From: Phycicoccus endophyticus | Lineage (GTDB): Bacteria > Actinomycetota > Actinomycetes > Actinomycetales > Dermatophilaceae | Reading direction: 5' to 3' | DNA length: 64,000 bases | NCBI RefSeq assembly: GCF_011326735.1 | Contig: NZ_JAANCN010000005.1 | Coordinates: 161,405-225,404 of the forward strand | Shown: piece by piece, positions 34,184-47,003 of the stretch | How positions within the stretch are numbered: position 1 is the stretch's first letter | Layout: the number at the start of each line of letters is the position of its first letter | The notes under the pieces: generated by a model | Databases searched by the model: none | Seen by the model: the letters and a program-made list of their open reading frames with translations, nothing else | Told to the model about the DNA's origin: nothing | Made by a program: the position numbers and the translations under genes

Positions 34184-35199
34184 CCCCCGCCCCGCAACGC
34201 ACGACCGGTACCGCCGCGATCGTCGGCCCCGGGAACATCGGCACCGACCTGATGTTCAAGCTGCTGCGGCGCAGCGACCTCATCGAGCCCCGCTACATGG
34301 TCGGGGTCGACCCGGCCAGCGACGGGCTGCGCCGGGCCCGCTCGGTCGGCCTCGAGGCCAGCCACGAGGGGGTGGACTGGCTGCTCGCCCAGGACGAGCT
34401 GCCCGACATCGTCTTCGAGGCCACCTCCGCGGGCGCGCACGCGGCGAACGCCCCGAAGTACGCCGAGGCGGGCATCCTCGCCGTCGACCTCACCCCGGCC
34501 GCCGTCGGGCCCTACCTGTGCCCCCCGGTCAACCTCGAGTTCAACCTCGACGCGACGAACGTCAACATGATCACCTGCGGCGGGCAGGCGACGGTGCCGA
34601 TGGTGCACGCCGTCTCCAGCGTCGTGCCGGTGCCCTACGCCGAGATCGTCGCGTCGATCTCCTCGCGCTCGGCCGGCCCCGGCACCCGGGCGAACATCGA
34701 CGAGTTCACCGAGACGACGGCCAGCGCCCTCGAGGTGGTCGGCGGCGCGCAGCGTGGCAAGGCGATCATCATCCTCAACCCCGTCGAGCCCCCGCTGATG
34801 ATGCGCAACTCGGTGTTCTGCGCCGTGCCGCCCGAGGCGGGCGAGCCGGGGGCCACCCAGGACCGCATCCTCGAGGCGATCCACGCGATGGTCGCCCGCG
34901 TGCAGGAGTACGTCCCCGGCTACCACCTGCGGGCCGACCCACAGTTCGACCACGCCCGCGAGCTGTGGAAGGGCGCCGCCCGGGTCTTCGTCCCCCTCGA
35001 GGTCAAGGGCCGCGGTGACTACCTGCCCGACTACGCCGGCAACCTCGACATCATCACCTCGGCGGCCGCCCGCGTCGGCGACATCATGCTCGCCCACCGT
35101 CTCGGCGTCGCCTCCTCGTGGAAGTCCTCGGCCGAGCTCGGCGAGACCCCCACCCCCGCTACCGCTACCGCTACCGCTACCGCTACCGCAGGAGTCTGA
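34180..35199 (+). CDS. dmpF: Acetaldehyde dehydrogenase (acylating)
   Basis: 339 residues. Converts acetaldehyde, NAD and CoA to acetyl-CoA, receiving acetaldehyde from the aldolase through a channel. NAD-binding [14 protein letters not shown], catalytic Cys133 in [15 protein letters not shown] overlaps the hydratase stop (ATGA). The 3' end carries five GCTACC repeats coding for an Ala-Thr tail beyond the normal family end. Confidence 0.94.
   Translation: MTPAPQRTTGTAAIVGPGNIGTDLMFKLLRRSDLIEPRYMVGVDPASDGLRRARSVGLEASHEGVDWLLAQDELPDIVFEATSAGAHAANAPKYAEAGILAVDLTPAAVGPYLCPPVNLEFNLDATNVNMITCGGQATVPMVHAVSSVVPVPYAEIVASISSRSAGPGTRANIDEFTETTASALEVVGGAQRGKAIIILNPVEPPLMMRNSVFCAVPPEAGEPGATQDRILEAIHAMVARVQEYVPGYHLRADPQFDHARELWKGAARVFVPLEVKGRGDYLPDYAGNLDIITSAAARVGDIMLAHRLGVASSWKSSAELGETPTPATATATATATAGV
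35158..35187 (+). repeat. Five tandem GCTACC units in dmpF
   Basis: A perfect hexanucleotide repeat at the 3' end of the dehydrogenase gene, encoding (Ala-Thr)5. Six-base changes keep frame. Confidence 0.95.
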
Positions 35200-35203
35200 C
35201 CCC

Positions 35204-36352
35204 ATGGGCGAGATGACCATCCGGCCCGAGGACACCCCCGTCGTCACCGACCAGCCGAGCGAGAGCGAGGTGCGCGCGCACCTGCCCGCCGGCGGGGGCC
35301 CCGCCGACCTGCGGATCACCGACTCCACGCTGCGCGACGGCTCGCACGCCATGCAGCACCAGTACACGGAGGAGCAGGTCCGCGGCGTCGTCCACGCGCT
35401 CGACACCGCCGGTGTGCAGGTCATCGAGGTCAGCCACGGCGACGGCCTCGGCGGGTCGAGCTTCAACTACGGCTTCTCCAAGGTCGAGGAGCTGCAGCTG
35501 ATCCGGGCAGCCGTCGACGAGGCGACCCGGGCGCGCATCGCCGTGCTCATCCTCCCCGGGCTCGGGACGCTGCACGGCCTGCGGGCCGCGCACGACGCCG
35601 GCGCCTCGGTGGCGCGCGTGGCGACGCACTGCACCGAGGCCGACGTCTCGGTCCAGCACTTCGGCGCCGCCCGCGAGCTCGGCATGGAGACCGTCGGCTT
35701 CCTCATGCTCGCCCACAAGGCCAGCCCCCGGAAGCTCGCCGAGCAGGCCCGCACGATGGTCGACGCCGGCGCCCAGTGCGTCTACGTCGTCGACTCCGCC
35801 GGCGCCCTGGTCCTTGACACCGCCCAGCAGCGGATCGAGGCGGTCCTCGCCGAGGTCGGCGGGCAGGCCCAGGTCGGCTTCCACGGCCACCAGAACCTCT
35901 CGATGGGGGTGGCCAACTCGGTGCTCGCCTACCAGGCCGGAGCCCGGCAGATCGACGGCGCCCTGTGTGCCCTGGGCGCCGGGGCGGGCAACTCCCCCAC
36001 CGAGGTGCTCGCCGCCACCTACGAGCGGATGGGCATCCGCACCGGCATCGACCTCGGCGAGGTGCTCTCGGCCGCCGAGGACGTCGTGCGGCCGTTCATC
36101 CCCCGCCTGCCGTGGATGGACCGGGCATCGATCACCCAGGGCTACGCCGGGGTGTACTCCAGCTTCCTCCTGCACGCCGAGCGGGCCGCCGAGCGCTACG
36201 GCGTGCCGGCCCACGCCATCCTCACCAAGGTCGGCGAGGCGGGGTACGTCGGCGGCCAGGAGGACATGATCATCGACATCGCCATCCAGCTGGCCGAGGA
36301 GCGCGAGCTCGAGCTCGAGCACGGCGACCTCGCGGGCGCGGGGGCGCGCTGA
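35204..36352 (+). CDS. dmpG: 4-hydroxy-2-oxovalerate aldolase
   Basis: 382 residues. Cleaves 4-hydroxy-2-oxovalerate to pyruvate and acetaldehyde in complex with DmpF. TIM-barrel HMGL-like signature DSTLRDGSHAM (Arg44, metal-binding Asp45, catalytic His48) and metal ligands His227 and His229 in GFHGHQNLSMG. About 30 residues longer at the N-terminus than DmpG. Four bases after dmpF; shares one base with the next start. Confidence 0.94.
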   Translation: MGEMTIRPEDTPVVTDQPSESEVRAHLPAGGGPADLRITDSTLRDGSHAMQHQYTEEQVRGVVHALDTAGVQVIEVSHGDGLGGSSFNYGFSKVEELQLIRAAVDEATRARIAVLILPGLGTLHGLRAAHDAGASVARVATHCTEADVSVQHFGAARELGMETVGFLMLAHKASPRKLAEQARTMVDAGAQCVYVVDSAGALVLDTAQQRIEAVLAEVGGQAQVGFHGHQNLSMGVANSVLAYQAGARQIDGALCALGAGAGNSPTEVLAATYERMGIRTGIDLGEVLSAAEDVVRPFIPRLPWMDRASITQGYAGVYSSFLLHAERAAERYGVPAHAILTKVGEAGYVGGQEDMIIDIAIQLAEERELELEHGDLAGAGAR

Positions 36353-37170
36353 TGGGCGGGCCCCCCGCGGGAGCCGCGCCGGCGAGCGGCTGGGACGTCG
36401 AGTCGGTCGCGACCGAGCTGCTCGCCTGCGAGGCCGAGCGCCGCGACCGGCCGCCGTTCACCGACGAGTGGCCGGGGCTCGACCTCGACACCGGGTACGC
36501 CGTGCGGGACCGCACCCTGGCACGACGTCTCGAGCGTGGCGAGCGCCTCGTCGGGGTCAAGCTCGGCCTGACGAGCCGGGCCAAGCAGCAGCGGATGGGC
36601 GTCGACACCCCGTTCGTCGCCTGGCTCACCGACGCGATGGTCCTGCCCGTCGGCGACGCCGTCCCCCGCCACCGCCTCATCCACCCGCGGGTCGAGCCGG
36701 AGATCGTCTTCGTCATGGGCGAGCGGCTCGAGGGGCCGGGGGTGAGCGCCGCGAGCGCGATGGCCGCCGTGGCGTCGGTGTGGGCCGGCGCGGAGGTCAT
36801 CGACAGCCGCTACCGGGACTTCCGCTTCACCGCCGGGGACGTGGCCGCGGACAACGCCTCCTCGGGCGCCTTCGTCACCGGGCCGGTGGGCCTGCCACCG
36901 GCCGGGCTGGACCTCTCCCTCGAGGGGGTGCTCGTCGAGGTCGACGGCGAGGTCGTCGACTCGGCGACGGGTGCCGCCATCCAGGGGCACCCGGGTGAGG
37001 CGCTCGCGCTCGCCGCCAACGACCTCGCCCGGCGGGGCCATGCCATCGAGCCGGGCTGGGTCGTGCTCACCGGCGGGATGACCGACGCCGTCGACGCGCC
37101 CCCCGGGGTGTCGGTCGGGCTCCACTTCACCCACCTGGGCTCGGTGTGGCTGCGCGGCGGGGAGGGCTGA
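36352..37170 (+). CDS. dmpH: 2-oxo-3-hexenedioate (4-oxalocrotonate) decarboxylase
   Basis: 272 residues, same fold as DmpE. Removes CO2 from 2-oxo-3-hexenedioate. Conserved GVKLGLTSRAKQQRMGVDTPFVAWLTDAM, metal-binding HPRVEPEIVFV, and EVIDSRYRDFRF...DNASSGAFV. The SRAKQ...GVD..F..WLTD stretch is typical of the decarboxylase branch. Its ATG shares a base with the aldolase stop, and four bases separate it from the tautomerase gene. Confidence 0.88.
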   Translation: MGGPPAGAAPASGWDVESVATELLACEAERRDRPPFTDEWPGLDLDTGYAVRDRTLARRLERGERLVGVKLGLTSRAKQQRMGVDTPFVAWLTDAMVLPVGDAVPRHRLIHPRVEPEIVFVMGERLEGPGVSAASAMAAVASVWAGAEVIDSRYRDFRFTAGDVAADNASSGAFVTGPVGLPPAGLDLSLEGVLVEVDGEVVDSATGAAIQGHPGEALALAANDLARRGHAIEPGWVVLTGGMTDAVDAPPGVSVGLHFTHLGSVWLRGGEG

Positions 37171-37173
37171 GCG

Positions 37174-37488
37174 ATGCCCGTCATCGACGTCACCCTCGCC
37201 GAGGGCCGGGACCCCGAGGCGCTGCGGACCCTCGTCGACCGGCTCACCGACGCGGCGGTCGAGGCCCTCGACGTGCCGTGCGACTCGGTCCGGGTCATCC
37301 TCCGGGAGGTCCCGCCGACGCACTTCGCCGCGGGTGGGGTCACCCTCGCCGAGCGGGCAGCCGAACGGGCCGGCGAGCGGGACGCCGACCGCGCCGGCGA
37401 GCGGGACGCCGGGCCCCACCCCTCCCCGACAGCCACCGAACGACCGTCGGCGGCCCCGGCCGCCACCACGAAAGGCGGAGCCAGATGA
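37174..37488 (+). CDS. dmpI: 4-oxalocrotonate tautomerase with long tail
   Basis: 104 residues. MPVIDVTLAEGRDPEALRTLVDRLTDAAVEALDVPCDSVRVILREVPPTHFAAGG matches the 4-OT family. Pro2 becomes the catalytic N-terminal proline after Met removal, and Arg residues near positions 12 and 40 are kept. Normal enzymes have about 62 residues; here about 45 more follow, Arg/Glu/Ala- then Pro/Ser/Thr-rich, including an 18-base unit repeated with a 24-base period (37369-37386 and 37393-37410). The stop overlaps the next start (ATGA). Confidence 0.92.
   Translation: MPVIDVTLAEGRDPEALRTLVDRLTDAAVEALDVPCDSVRVILREVPPTHFAAGGVTLAERAAERAGERDADRAGERDAGPHPSPTATERPSAAPAATTKGGAR
37369..37410 (+). repeat. Direct repeat in the tautomerase tail
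   Basis: GCCGGCGAGCGGGACGCC occurs at 37369-37386 and 37393-37410, encoding AGERDA twice. Confidence 0.9.
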
Positions 37489-38924
37489 GCGAGCGTCCCT
37501 TCTTCGGACACGTCATCGACGGCAAGGAGGTCGACTCCGACTCCGGCGAGCGGTTCACGAGCGTCAACCCGTGGACCCGCGAGGTCTGGGCCGACGTCGC
37601 GCTCGGCGGGGCCACCGAGGCCGACCTCGCGGTGACCGCCGCCCGGCGCGCCTTCGACGAGGGCCCGTGGCCGCGGATGGGCTACGCCCGGCGCCAGGAG
37701 CTGCTCGAGCGGCTCGCGGACCTCATGGAGGAGCACGCCGACGAGCTCGGCAGCGCCGACAGCCGCGACATGGGCAAGCCGCTCGCGCAGTGCCGCCACG
37801 ACGTGGCCCGGGCGGCGTGGAACTTCCGGTTCTTCGCCGAGCACGCCAAGCTCTCCACCGGCGAGACCTACCCGATGGACTCCGGCCACCACGCCTACAG
37901 CCGCTTCGAGCCGGCCGGGGTCGTCGTCGCCATCGCCCCGTGGAACTTCCCGCTCATGCTCGAGACGTGGAAGGTCGCGCCGGCGCTGGCCTGGGGTAAC
38001 ACCGTGGTGCTCAAGCCGGCCGAGGACACCCCCGCCTCGGCGACCATCCTCGCCCGGCTCGCGGCCGAGGCCGACATCCCCGAGGGGGTGTTCAACGTCG
38101 TGCACGGGTACGGGCCCAACTCGGTGGGCTCGGCCCTCACCGAGGACCCGCGGGTGGACCGGATCACCTTCACCGGCGAGTCCGGCACCGGCCGGATCAT
38201 CGGCCGGGCCGCGATGGCCAACCTCACCCCGGTGAGCCTGGAGATGGGCGGCAAGAACGCCAACATCGTCTTCGCCGACGCGGACCTGGACAACGCGGTG
38301 GACTGGTCGATCCAGTCGATCTTCCGCAACGCCGGCCAGATCTGCCTCTCGGGCTCGCGGCTGTACGTGGAGCGGGCGGCGTACGACACCTTCCTGGAGA
38401 AGTTCGTCGCCAAGGCCGAGGCCATGAAGTTCGGCGACCCGCTCGACCCCGAGACCGAGTTCGGGCCGCTGGCCTCGCAGGAGCACTTCGAGAAGGTCAA
38501 GGGCTACATCGACACCGTGGAGTCCGAGGGCGGCCGGATGGCCACCGGCGGGCTCGGCGACGGCTGGTTCGTCAAGCCGACGGTGCTCGTCGACATGCCG
38601 CCGACGAGCAGGCACGTGTGCGAGGAGATCTTCGGCCCGGTGGTCGTCATCACCGCGTTCGACTCCGAGGAGGAGGTGGTCGCGCTCGCCAACGACAGCG
38701 AGTACGGCCTGGACGCGCAGCTGTTCACCGAGAACCTCTCGCGGGCGCACCGCGTGGCCGAGCGGCTGCGGGTCGGCACCGTCTGGGTCAACTGCTTCTT
38801 CATCCGCGACCTGCGCGCCCCCTTCGGTGGGGTGGGCAGCTCGGGCATCGGGCGCGAGGGCGGCAGCTTCAGCCGGGAGTTCTTCACCGAGCCCAAGGCC
38901 GTCGTCATGCAGATCGACCGCTGA
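37485..38924 (+). CDS. dmpC: 2-hydroxymuconic semialdehyde dehydrogenase
   Basis: 479 residues, aldehyde dehydrogenase superfamily. Oxidises the ring-cleavage product to 2-hydroxymuconate with NAD. Catalytic Cys287 (NAGQICLSGSRLYV), general base Glu253 (LEMGGKNANIVF), Asn154 (APWNFP) and NAD site FTGESGTGRIIG. The assignment to hydroxymuconic semialdehyde comes from the operon; the sequence alone places it among ALDH8-like enzymes. Last gene of the six-gene operon. Confidence 0.9.
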   Translation: MSERPFFGHVIDGKEVDSDSGERFTSVNPWTREVWADVALGGATEADLAVTAARRAFDEGPWPRMGYARRQELLERLADLMEEHADELGSADSRDMGKPLAQCRHDVARAAWNFRFFAEHAKLSTGETYPMDSGHHAYSRFEPAGVVVAIAPWNFPLMLETWKVAPALAWGNTVVLKPAEDTPASATILARLAAEADIPEGVFNVVHGYGPNSVGSALTEDPRVDRITFTGESGTGRIIGRAAMANLTPVSLEMGGKNANIVFADADLDNAVDWSIQSIFRNAGQICLSGSRLYVERAAYDTFLEKFVAKAEAMKFGDPLDPETEFGPLASQEHFEKVKGYIDTVESEGGRMATGGLGDGWFVKPTVLVDMPPTSRHVCEEIFGPVVVITAFDSEEEVVALANDSEYGLDAQLFTENLSRAHRVAERLRVGTVWVNCFFIRDLRAPFGGVGSSGIGREGGSFSREFFTEPKAVVMQIDR

Positions 38925-38943
38925 CGTCGTCGGGGCGGTGGCG

Positions 38944-38987
38944 GTGTCCTGCCGAGAGGGCGTCACGGCGCGCGCCCGGCAGGACGC
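38944..38987. repeat. 44-bp palindromic repeat, copy B
   Basis: Same length and orientation as copy A (29624-29667), 39 of 44 positions identical. Arms GTGTCCTGCC and GGCAGGACGC with one G-T mispair. Lies in the gap after the dehydrogenase gene. Confidence 0.8.
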
Positions 38988-39035
38988 GGCGCTCCCCGAG
39001 GGGCGGATGTCGGCCGGCACACCGACACTGGAGCG

Positions 39036-40472
39036 ATGACCGCACGCTGCTCCGTCGTCCCGCCCTACGTCCTCGAGGCGCTCGCCGCCTCCGGTGACCC
39101 CCGCCTGCAGGCGCACGCCACCGCGACGCTCGACGTCGACTCGGCGCTGCGCCGCGGGCGGGTCAGCGCCGAGACCCGGGCCGGTGACGCCGTCCTGCCC
39201 CAGCTCGAGCCCGGCACCGACGCCGGGCCGGTGCGGGCGGTCTACGACGCCGAGACGGGCACGAGCCTGCCGGGTGAGCTCGTGCGCTCCGAGGGCGACC
39301 CGCCCACCGGAGACACCGCCGTCACCGAGGCCTACGACGGGCTCGGGGCGACGTGGCAGCTGTGGCAGGAGGCCTACGGGCGCACCTCGCTGGACGACCA
39401 CGGGCTGCCGCTGCTCGCGACCGTCCACTACGGCAGCGACTACGACAACGCCTTCTGGGACGGCACCCAGATGGTCTTCGGCGACGGTGACGGCGTGGTC
39501 TTCCTCGGCTTCACCCGCAGCGTCGACGTCATCGGGCACGAGCTCGCCCACGGCGTCACCCAGTACACCTCGGGGCTGAACTACCAGGGCCAGTCGGGCG
39601 CGCTCAACGAGTCGGTGTCCGACGTGTTCGGGGTGCTCGTCAAGCAGCACCTGCTCGGGCAGAGCGCGCAGGAGGCCGACTGGCTCGTCGGGGCCGAGCT
39701 GCTCGGGCCCGGGGTCGACGGCGTGGCGCTGCGCTCGATGGCGGCACCGGGCACCGCCTACGACGACCCCCGGCTCGGCACCGACCCGCAGCCGGCGCAC
39801 ATGAGCGACTACGTCGACACCGCCGAGGACAGCGGCGGGGTGCACATCAACTCGGGCATCCCGAACAAGGCCTTCCACGACCTGGCGGTGGCCCTCGGCG
39901 GCCACGCCTGGGAGGTCGCCGGGCAGATCTGGTACGACACCGTGACCGGCGACATCCGCGCCGACTGCGACTTCGCGACCTTCGCCGGGCTCACCGTGGC
40001 GGCCGCCGCGGCGCGCCACGGCGAGGCCTCGCCGCAGGAGGAGGCGGTGCGCGCCGCGTGGGAGGGCGTCGGGATCACGGTGGGCGAGGGCACGCCGGGA
40101 GACGACGCCGGTGACCAGGCGCCCGAGAGCCCCGCGCCCGGGGCGCCAGCCCCCGGGCCGACGCCGCCGGCCGACACCGAGGTCGAGGTCTTCCGCACCG
40201 GGGGGCTGGCCGGGCTGACCCGGCGGCGGACCGTCGCCCTGCACGAGCTGCCCGAGCCGGACACCCGGGCCTGGCAGGAGCTGCTGGCCACCGACCGCCT
40301 CCAGCAGGAGGCGGCGGCGGTCGGGCGGGACTACCCGGACGCCTACTGCTACGGCGTGCGCTGCACCCGGCCCACGCTCGACGTCCAGGTGCCCGAGCCG
40401 GTGCTCACCGAGGAGCTGCGTGCCCTGCTCGAGCGCACGCTCGGCGGCGGGACGGGTGGCGCCGCAGGCTGA
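39036..40472 (+). CDS. Protealysin-like M4 metallopeptidase with fused emfourin-type domain
   Basis: 478 residues. There is no signal peptide; it begins with a short protealysin-type propeptide (VVPPYVLEALAASG, the PPYxL motif). The M4 domain has the zinc site HELAH (His168, Glu169, His172) with Glu192 in NESVSDVFG as third ligand, and VHINSGIPNKAFH. After a Pro/Ala linker (about 345-380), the last about 95 residues (VEVFRTGGLAGLTRRRTVALHELPEP...RDYPDAYCYGVRC) look like emfourin, the small protealysin inhibitor usually encoded by a separate downstream gene. Intracellular location is inferred. Stands alone between the catabolic cluster and gyrB. Confidence 0.85.
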   Translation: MTARCSVVPPYVLEALAASGDPRLQAHATATLDVDSALRRGRVSAETRAGDAVLPQLEPGTDAGPVRAVYDAETGTSLPGELVRSEGDPPTGDTAVTEAYDGLGATWQLWQEAYGRTSLDDHGLPLLATVHYGSDYDNAFWDGTQMVFGDGDGVVFLGFTRSVDVIGHELAHGVTQYTSGLNYQGQSGALNESVSDVFGVLVKQHLLGQSAQEADWLVGAELLGPGVDGVALRSMAAPGTAYDDPRLGTDPQPAHMSDYVDTAEDSGGVHINSGIPNKAFHDLAVALGGHAWEVAGQIWYDTVTGDIRADCDFATFAGLTVAAAAARHGEASPQEEAVRAAWEGVGITVGEGTPGDDAGDQAPESPAPGAPAPGPTPPADTEVEVFRTGGLAGLTRRRTVALHELPEPDTRAWQELLATDRLQQEAAAVGRDYPDAYCYGVRCTRPTLDVQVPEPVLTEELRALLERTLGGGTGGAAG

Positions 40473-42869
<2,397 letters not shown>

Positions 42870-42890
42870 TGCCTCCACTTTCCCTCCGGA

Positions 42891-42948
42891 TGCCGGAACC
42901 TTCAGCGACCTGCCCCTTGTACGAGGCCGTTCGCTGAAGGTTGCGGCA
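42891..42948. repeat. Long inverted repeat between gyrB and gyrA
   Basis: Arms of 18 bases (42891-42908 and 42931-42948) with one mismatch. The inner 12 (AACCTTCAGCGA / TCGCTGAAGGTT) are perfect. Loop of 22 bases. It sits 21 bases after the gyrB stop and could act as an attenuator, an RNase site or a terminator. Confidence 0.85.
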
Positions 42949-43018
42949 GGACGGCCGACGCCGCCGCCGCCGCGCCCCCGGCCCCCCAACCCGCAGACCC
43001 ACCTGACGAAGGACCCCG

Positions 43019-45684
<2,666 letters not shown>

Positions 45685-45688
<4 letters not shown>

Positions 45689-46371
45689 GCACCGCTGACA
45701 GCGCGGGGCGCCCCGTGCGCTCCTCCACGCCCGCGCGACGCTCGAGCGGCAACGCGTCGGCCGCGCGCGGCGCGGCCACCGAGACCAGCGCGCTGCGCCA
45801 GGCCGACGCCGGCACCTCGGCGCGCGAGGCCACCCGGCCGGTCCCGACCGGGCGCTCAGGCGAGGCCGCCACGTCCACCACGGCCACGGCCCCCGCCAAG
45901 AGCGCGGCCCCGGCCCAGCCCGCGACCCGGGACGAGCCCCGGGCCAGCGAGCGTCCGGTCACCCAGCAGGCGCCGCGCCCGGCCGCGGTCGCCACCCGGC
46001 CGGCATCGGCCCGTCGGGTGCGGCTGACCGTCTCGCGCATCGACCCGTGGTCGGCGATGAAGATCTCGTTCCTGCTGTCGGTCGCGCTCGGCATCGCGCT
46101 CGTCGTGGCGACGGTCGTGCTGTGGACCGTGCTCGACGCCATGGGCGTGTTCGACCAGGTCAACGGCGTCATCGGCCAGGTCATCCAGGACGGCGGGACC
46201 GAGTTCGACATCCTCGACTTCGTCGGGTTCACCCGCGTGGTGTCGCTGTCGATCGTCATCGGGGTCGTCGACGTCATCCTCATGACGGCCATCGCGACCC
46301 TCGCGGCGTTCCTCTACAACGTCTCCTCGGCGCTCGTCGGCGGCGTACAGCTCACCCTCACCGACGACTGA
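45685..46371 (+). CDS. DUF3566 membrane protein
   Basis: 228 residues. A disordered N-terminus of about 110 residues (Ala/Ser/Thr/Arg), then the DUF3566 domain [51 protein letters not shown]...[34 protein letters not shown] with two membrane segments. Conserved after gyrA in actinobacteria; Rv0007 is the mycobacterial equivalent. Function unproven. GTG overlaps the gyrA stop. Confidence 0.92.
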
Positions 46372-46382
46372 CGAGAGCCTGC

Positions 46383-46405
46383 CGACCGGCGCCTTCCGCC
46401 GGTCG
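46383..46405 (+). terminator. Intrinsic terminator after the gyrA operon
   Basis: Perfect 9-base arms (CGACCGGCG / CGCCGGTCG) with a 5-base loop, followed within 6 bases by a short T-run (GTTTTGG). Twelve bases after the DUF3566 stop. Confidence 0.8.
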
Positions 46406-46437
46406 CTCCCGTTTTGGGGCGCGGCTGCGCGGTGGGG

Positions 46438-46443
46438 TAATCT
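46438..46443 (+). promoter_or_regulatory. Candidate -10 for tRNA-Ile
   Basis: TAATCT lies 47 bases before the tRNA, just after the terminator of the previous operon. No clear -35. Confidence 0.4.
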
Positions 46444-46489
46444 CGTGCACCGCGCCTCCCTCGCCGGGGGCGCGACGCCGGTCGGCGAC

Positions 46490-46566
46490 GGGCCTATAGC
46501 TCAGACGGTTAGAGCGCTTCCCTGATAAGGAAGAGGTCACAGGTTCAAGTCCTGTTAGGCCCACCA
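46490..46566 (+). tRNA. tRNA-Ile (GAT)
   Basis: 77 bases including an encoded CCA. Acceptor GGGCCTA pairs with TAGGCCC, anticodon stem-loop CTTCC-CTGATAA-GGAAG with anticodon GAT at 46524-46526, T-loop GGTTCAAGT. Confidence 0.97.
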
Positions 46567-46601
46567 TTCCGACCATCCCGAGCTCCAGGTGGTGTCCGTC
46601 C

Positions 46602-46724
46602 GTGAAGAAGCTCCTTCTCCTGATCGCCTCGGCCGCCGGCGCGCTGGCGGTCACCAAGCAGATCCGCGACAAGCAGGCCGAGAACCGCCTGTGGGCCGAG
46701 GCCACCGACAGCCCCCAGGGCTGA
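46602..46724 (+). CDS. DLW-39 family microprotein
   Basis: 40 residues starting at GTG 46602: VKKLLLLIASAAGALAVTKQ, then ending RDKQAENRLWAEATDSPQG. The conserved LWAEATD close to the C-terminus defines the DLW-39 family, which lies between gyrA and tRNA-Ala in many actinobacteria. One short hydrophobic helix. AGGTGG upstream. Function unknown. Confidence 0.9.
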   Translation: MKKLLLLIASAAGALAVTKQIRDKQAENRLWAEATDSPQG

Positions 46725-46766
46725 GCTCACCCCCCCGCCCGGCGCACTCGTGCCGCCGGTCGGCTC

Positions 46767-46839
46767 GGGGCCATGGCGCAACTGGTAGCGCACCTGCTTT
46801 GCAAGCAGGGGGTTAGGGGTTCGAGTCCCCTTGGCTCCA
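46767..46839 (+). tRNA. tRNA-Ala (TGC)
   Basis: 73 bases. Acceptor GGGGCCA with TGGCTCC (one G-T pair), anticodon stem-loop CCTGC-TTTGCAA-GCAGG with anticodon TGC at 46800-46802, T-arm GGGGTTCGAGTCCCC. The CCA is not encoded (CCG follows the discriminator). Confidence 0.96.
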
Positions 46840-46849
46840 CCGCAGGTCA

Positions 46850-46880
46850 GAGGCCCTTCGCGAGGTTCGCGACGGGCCTC
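46850..46880 (+). terminator. Hairpin terminator after tRNA-Ala
   Basis: GAGGCCC (46850-46856) pairs with GGGCCTC (46874-46880), and the inner TCGCGA copies extend the stem. Ten bases after the tRNA. Confidence 0.7.
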
Positions 46881-47003
46881 CGATGCGTCCGTACCCCACC
46901 GAAGCATGGCGGCCGCCGCTGCGGACGCGCGACTAGGTGAACGGGTAAGGCCGCGGCCCCAGTGGACGTCTGCCAGCCCACCCGCGGATCCTGGCGGCCA
47001 GCG

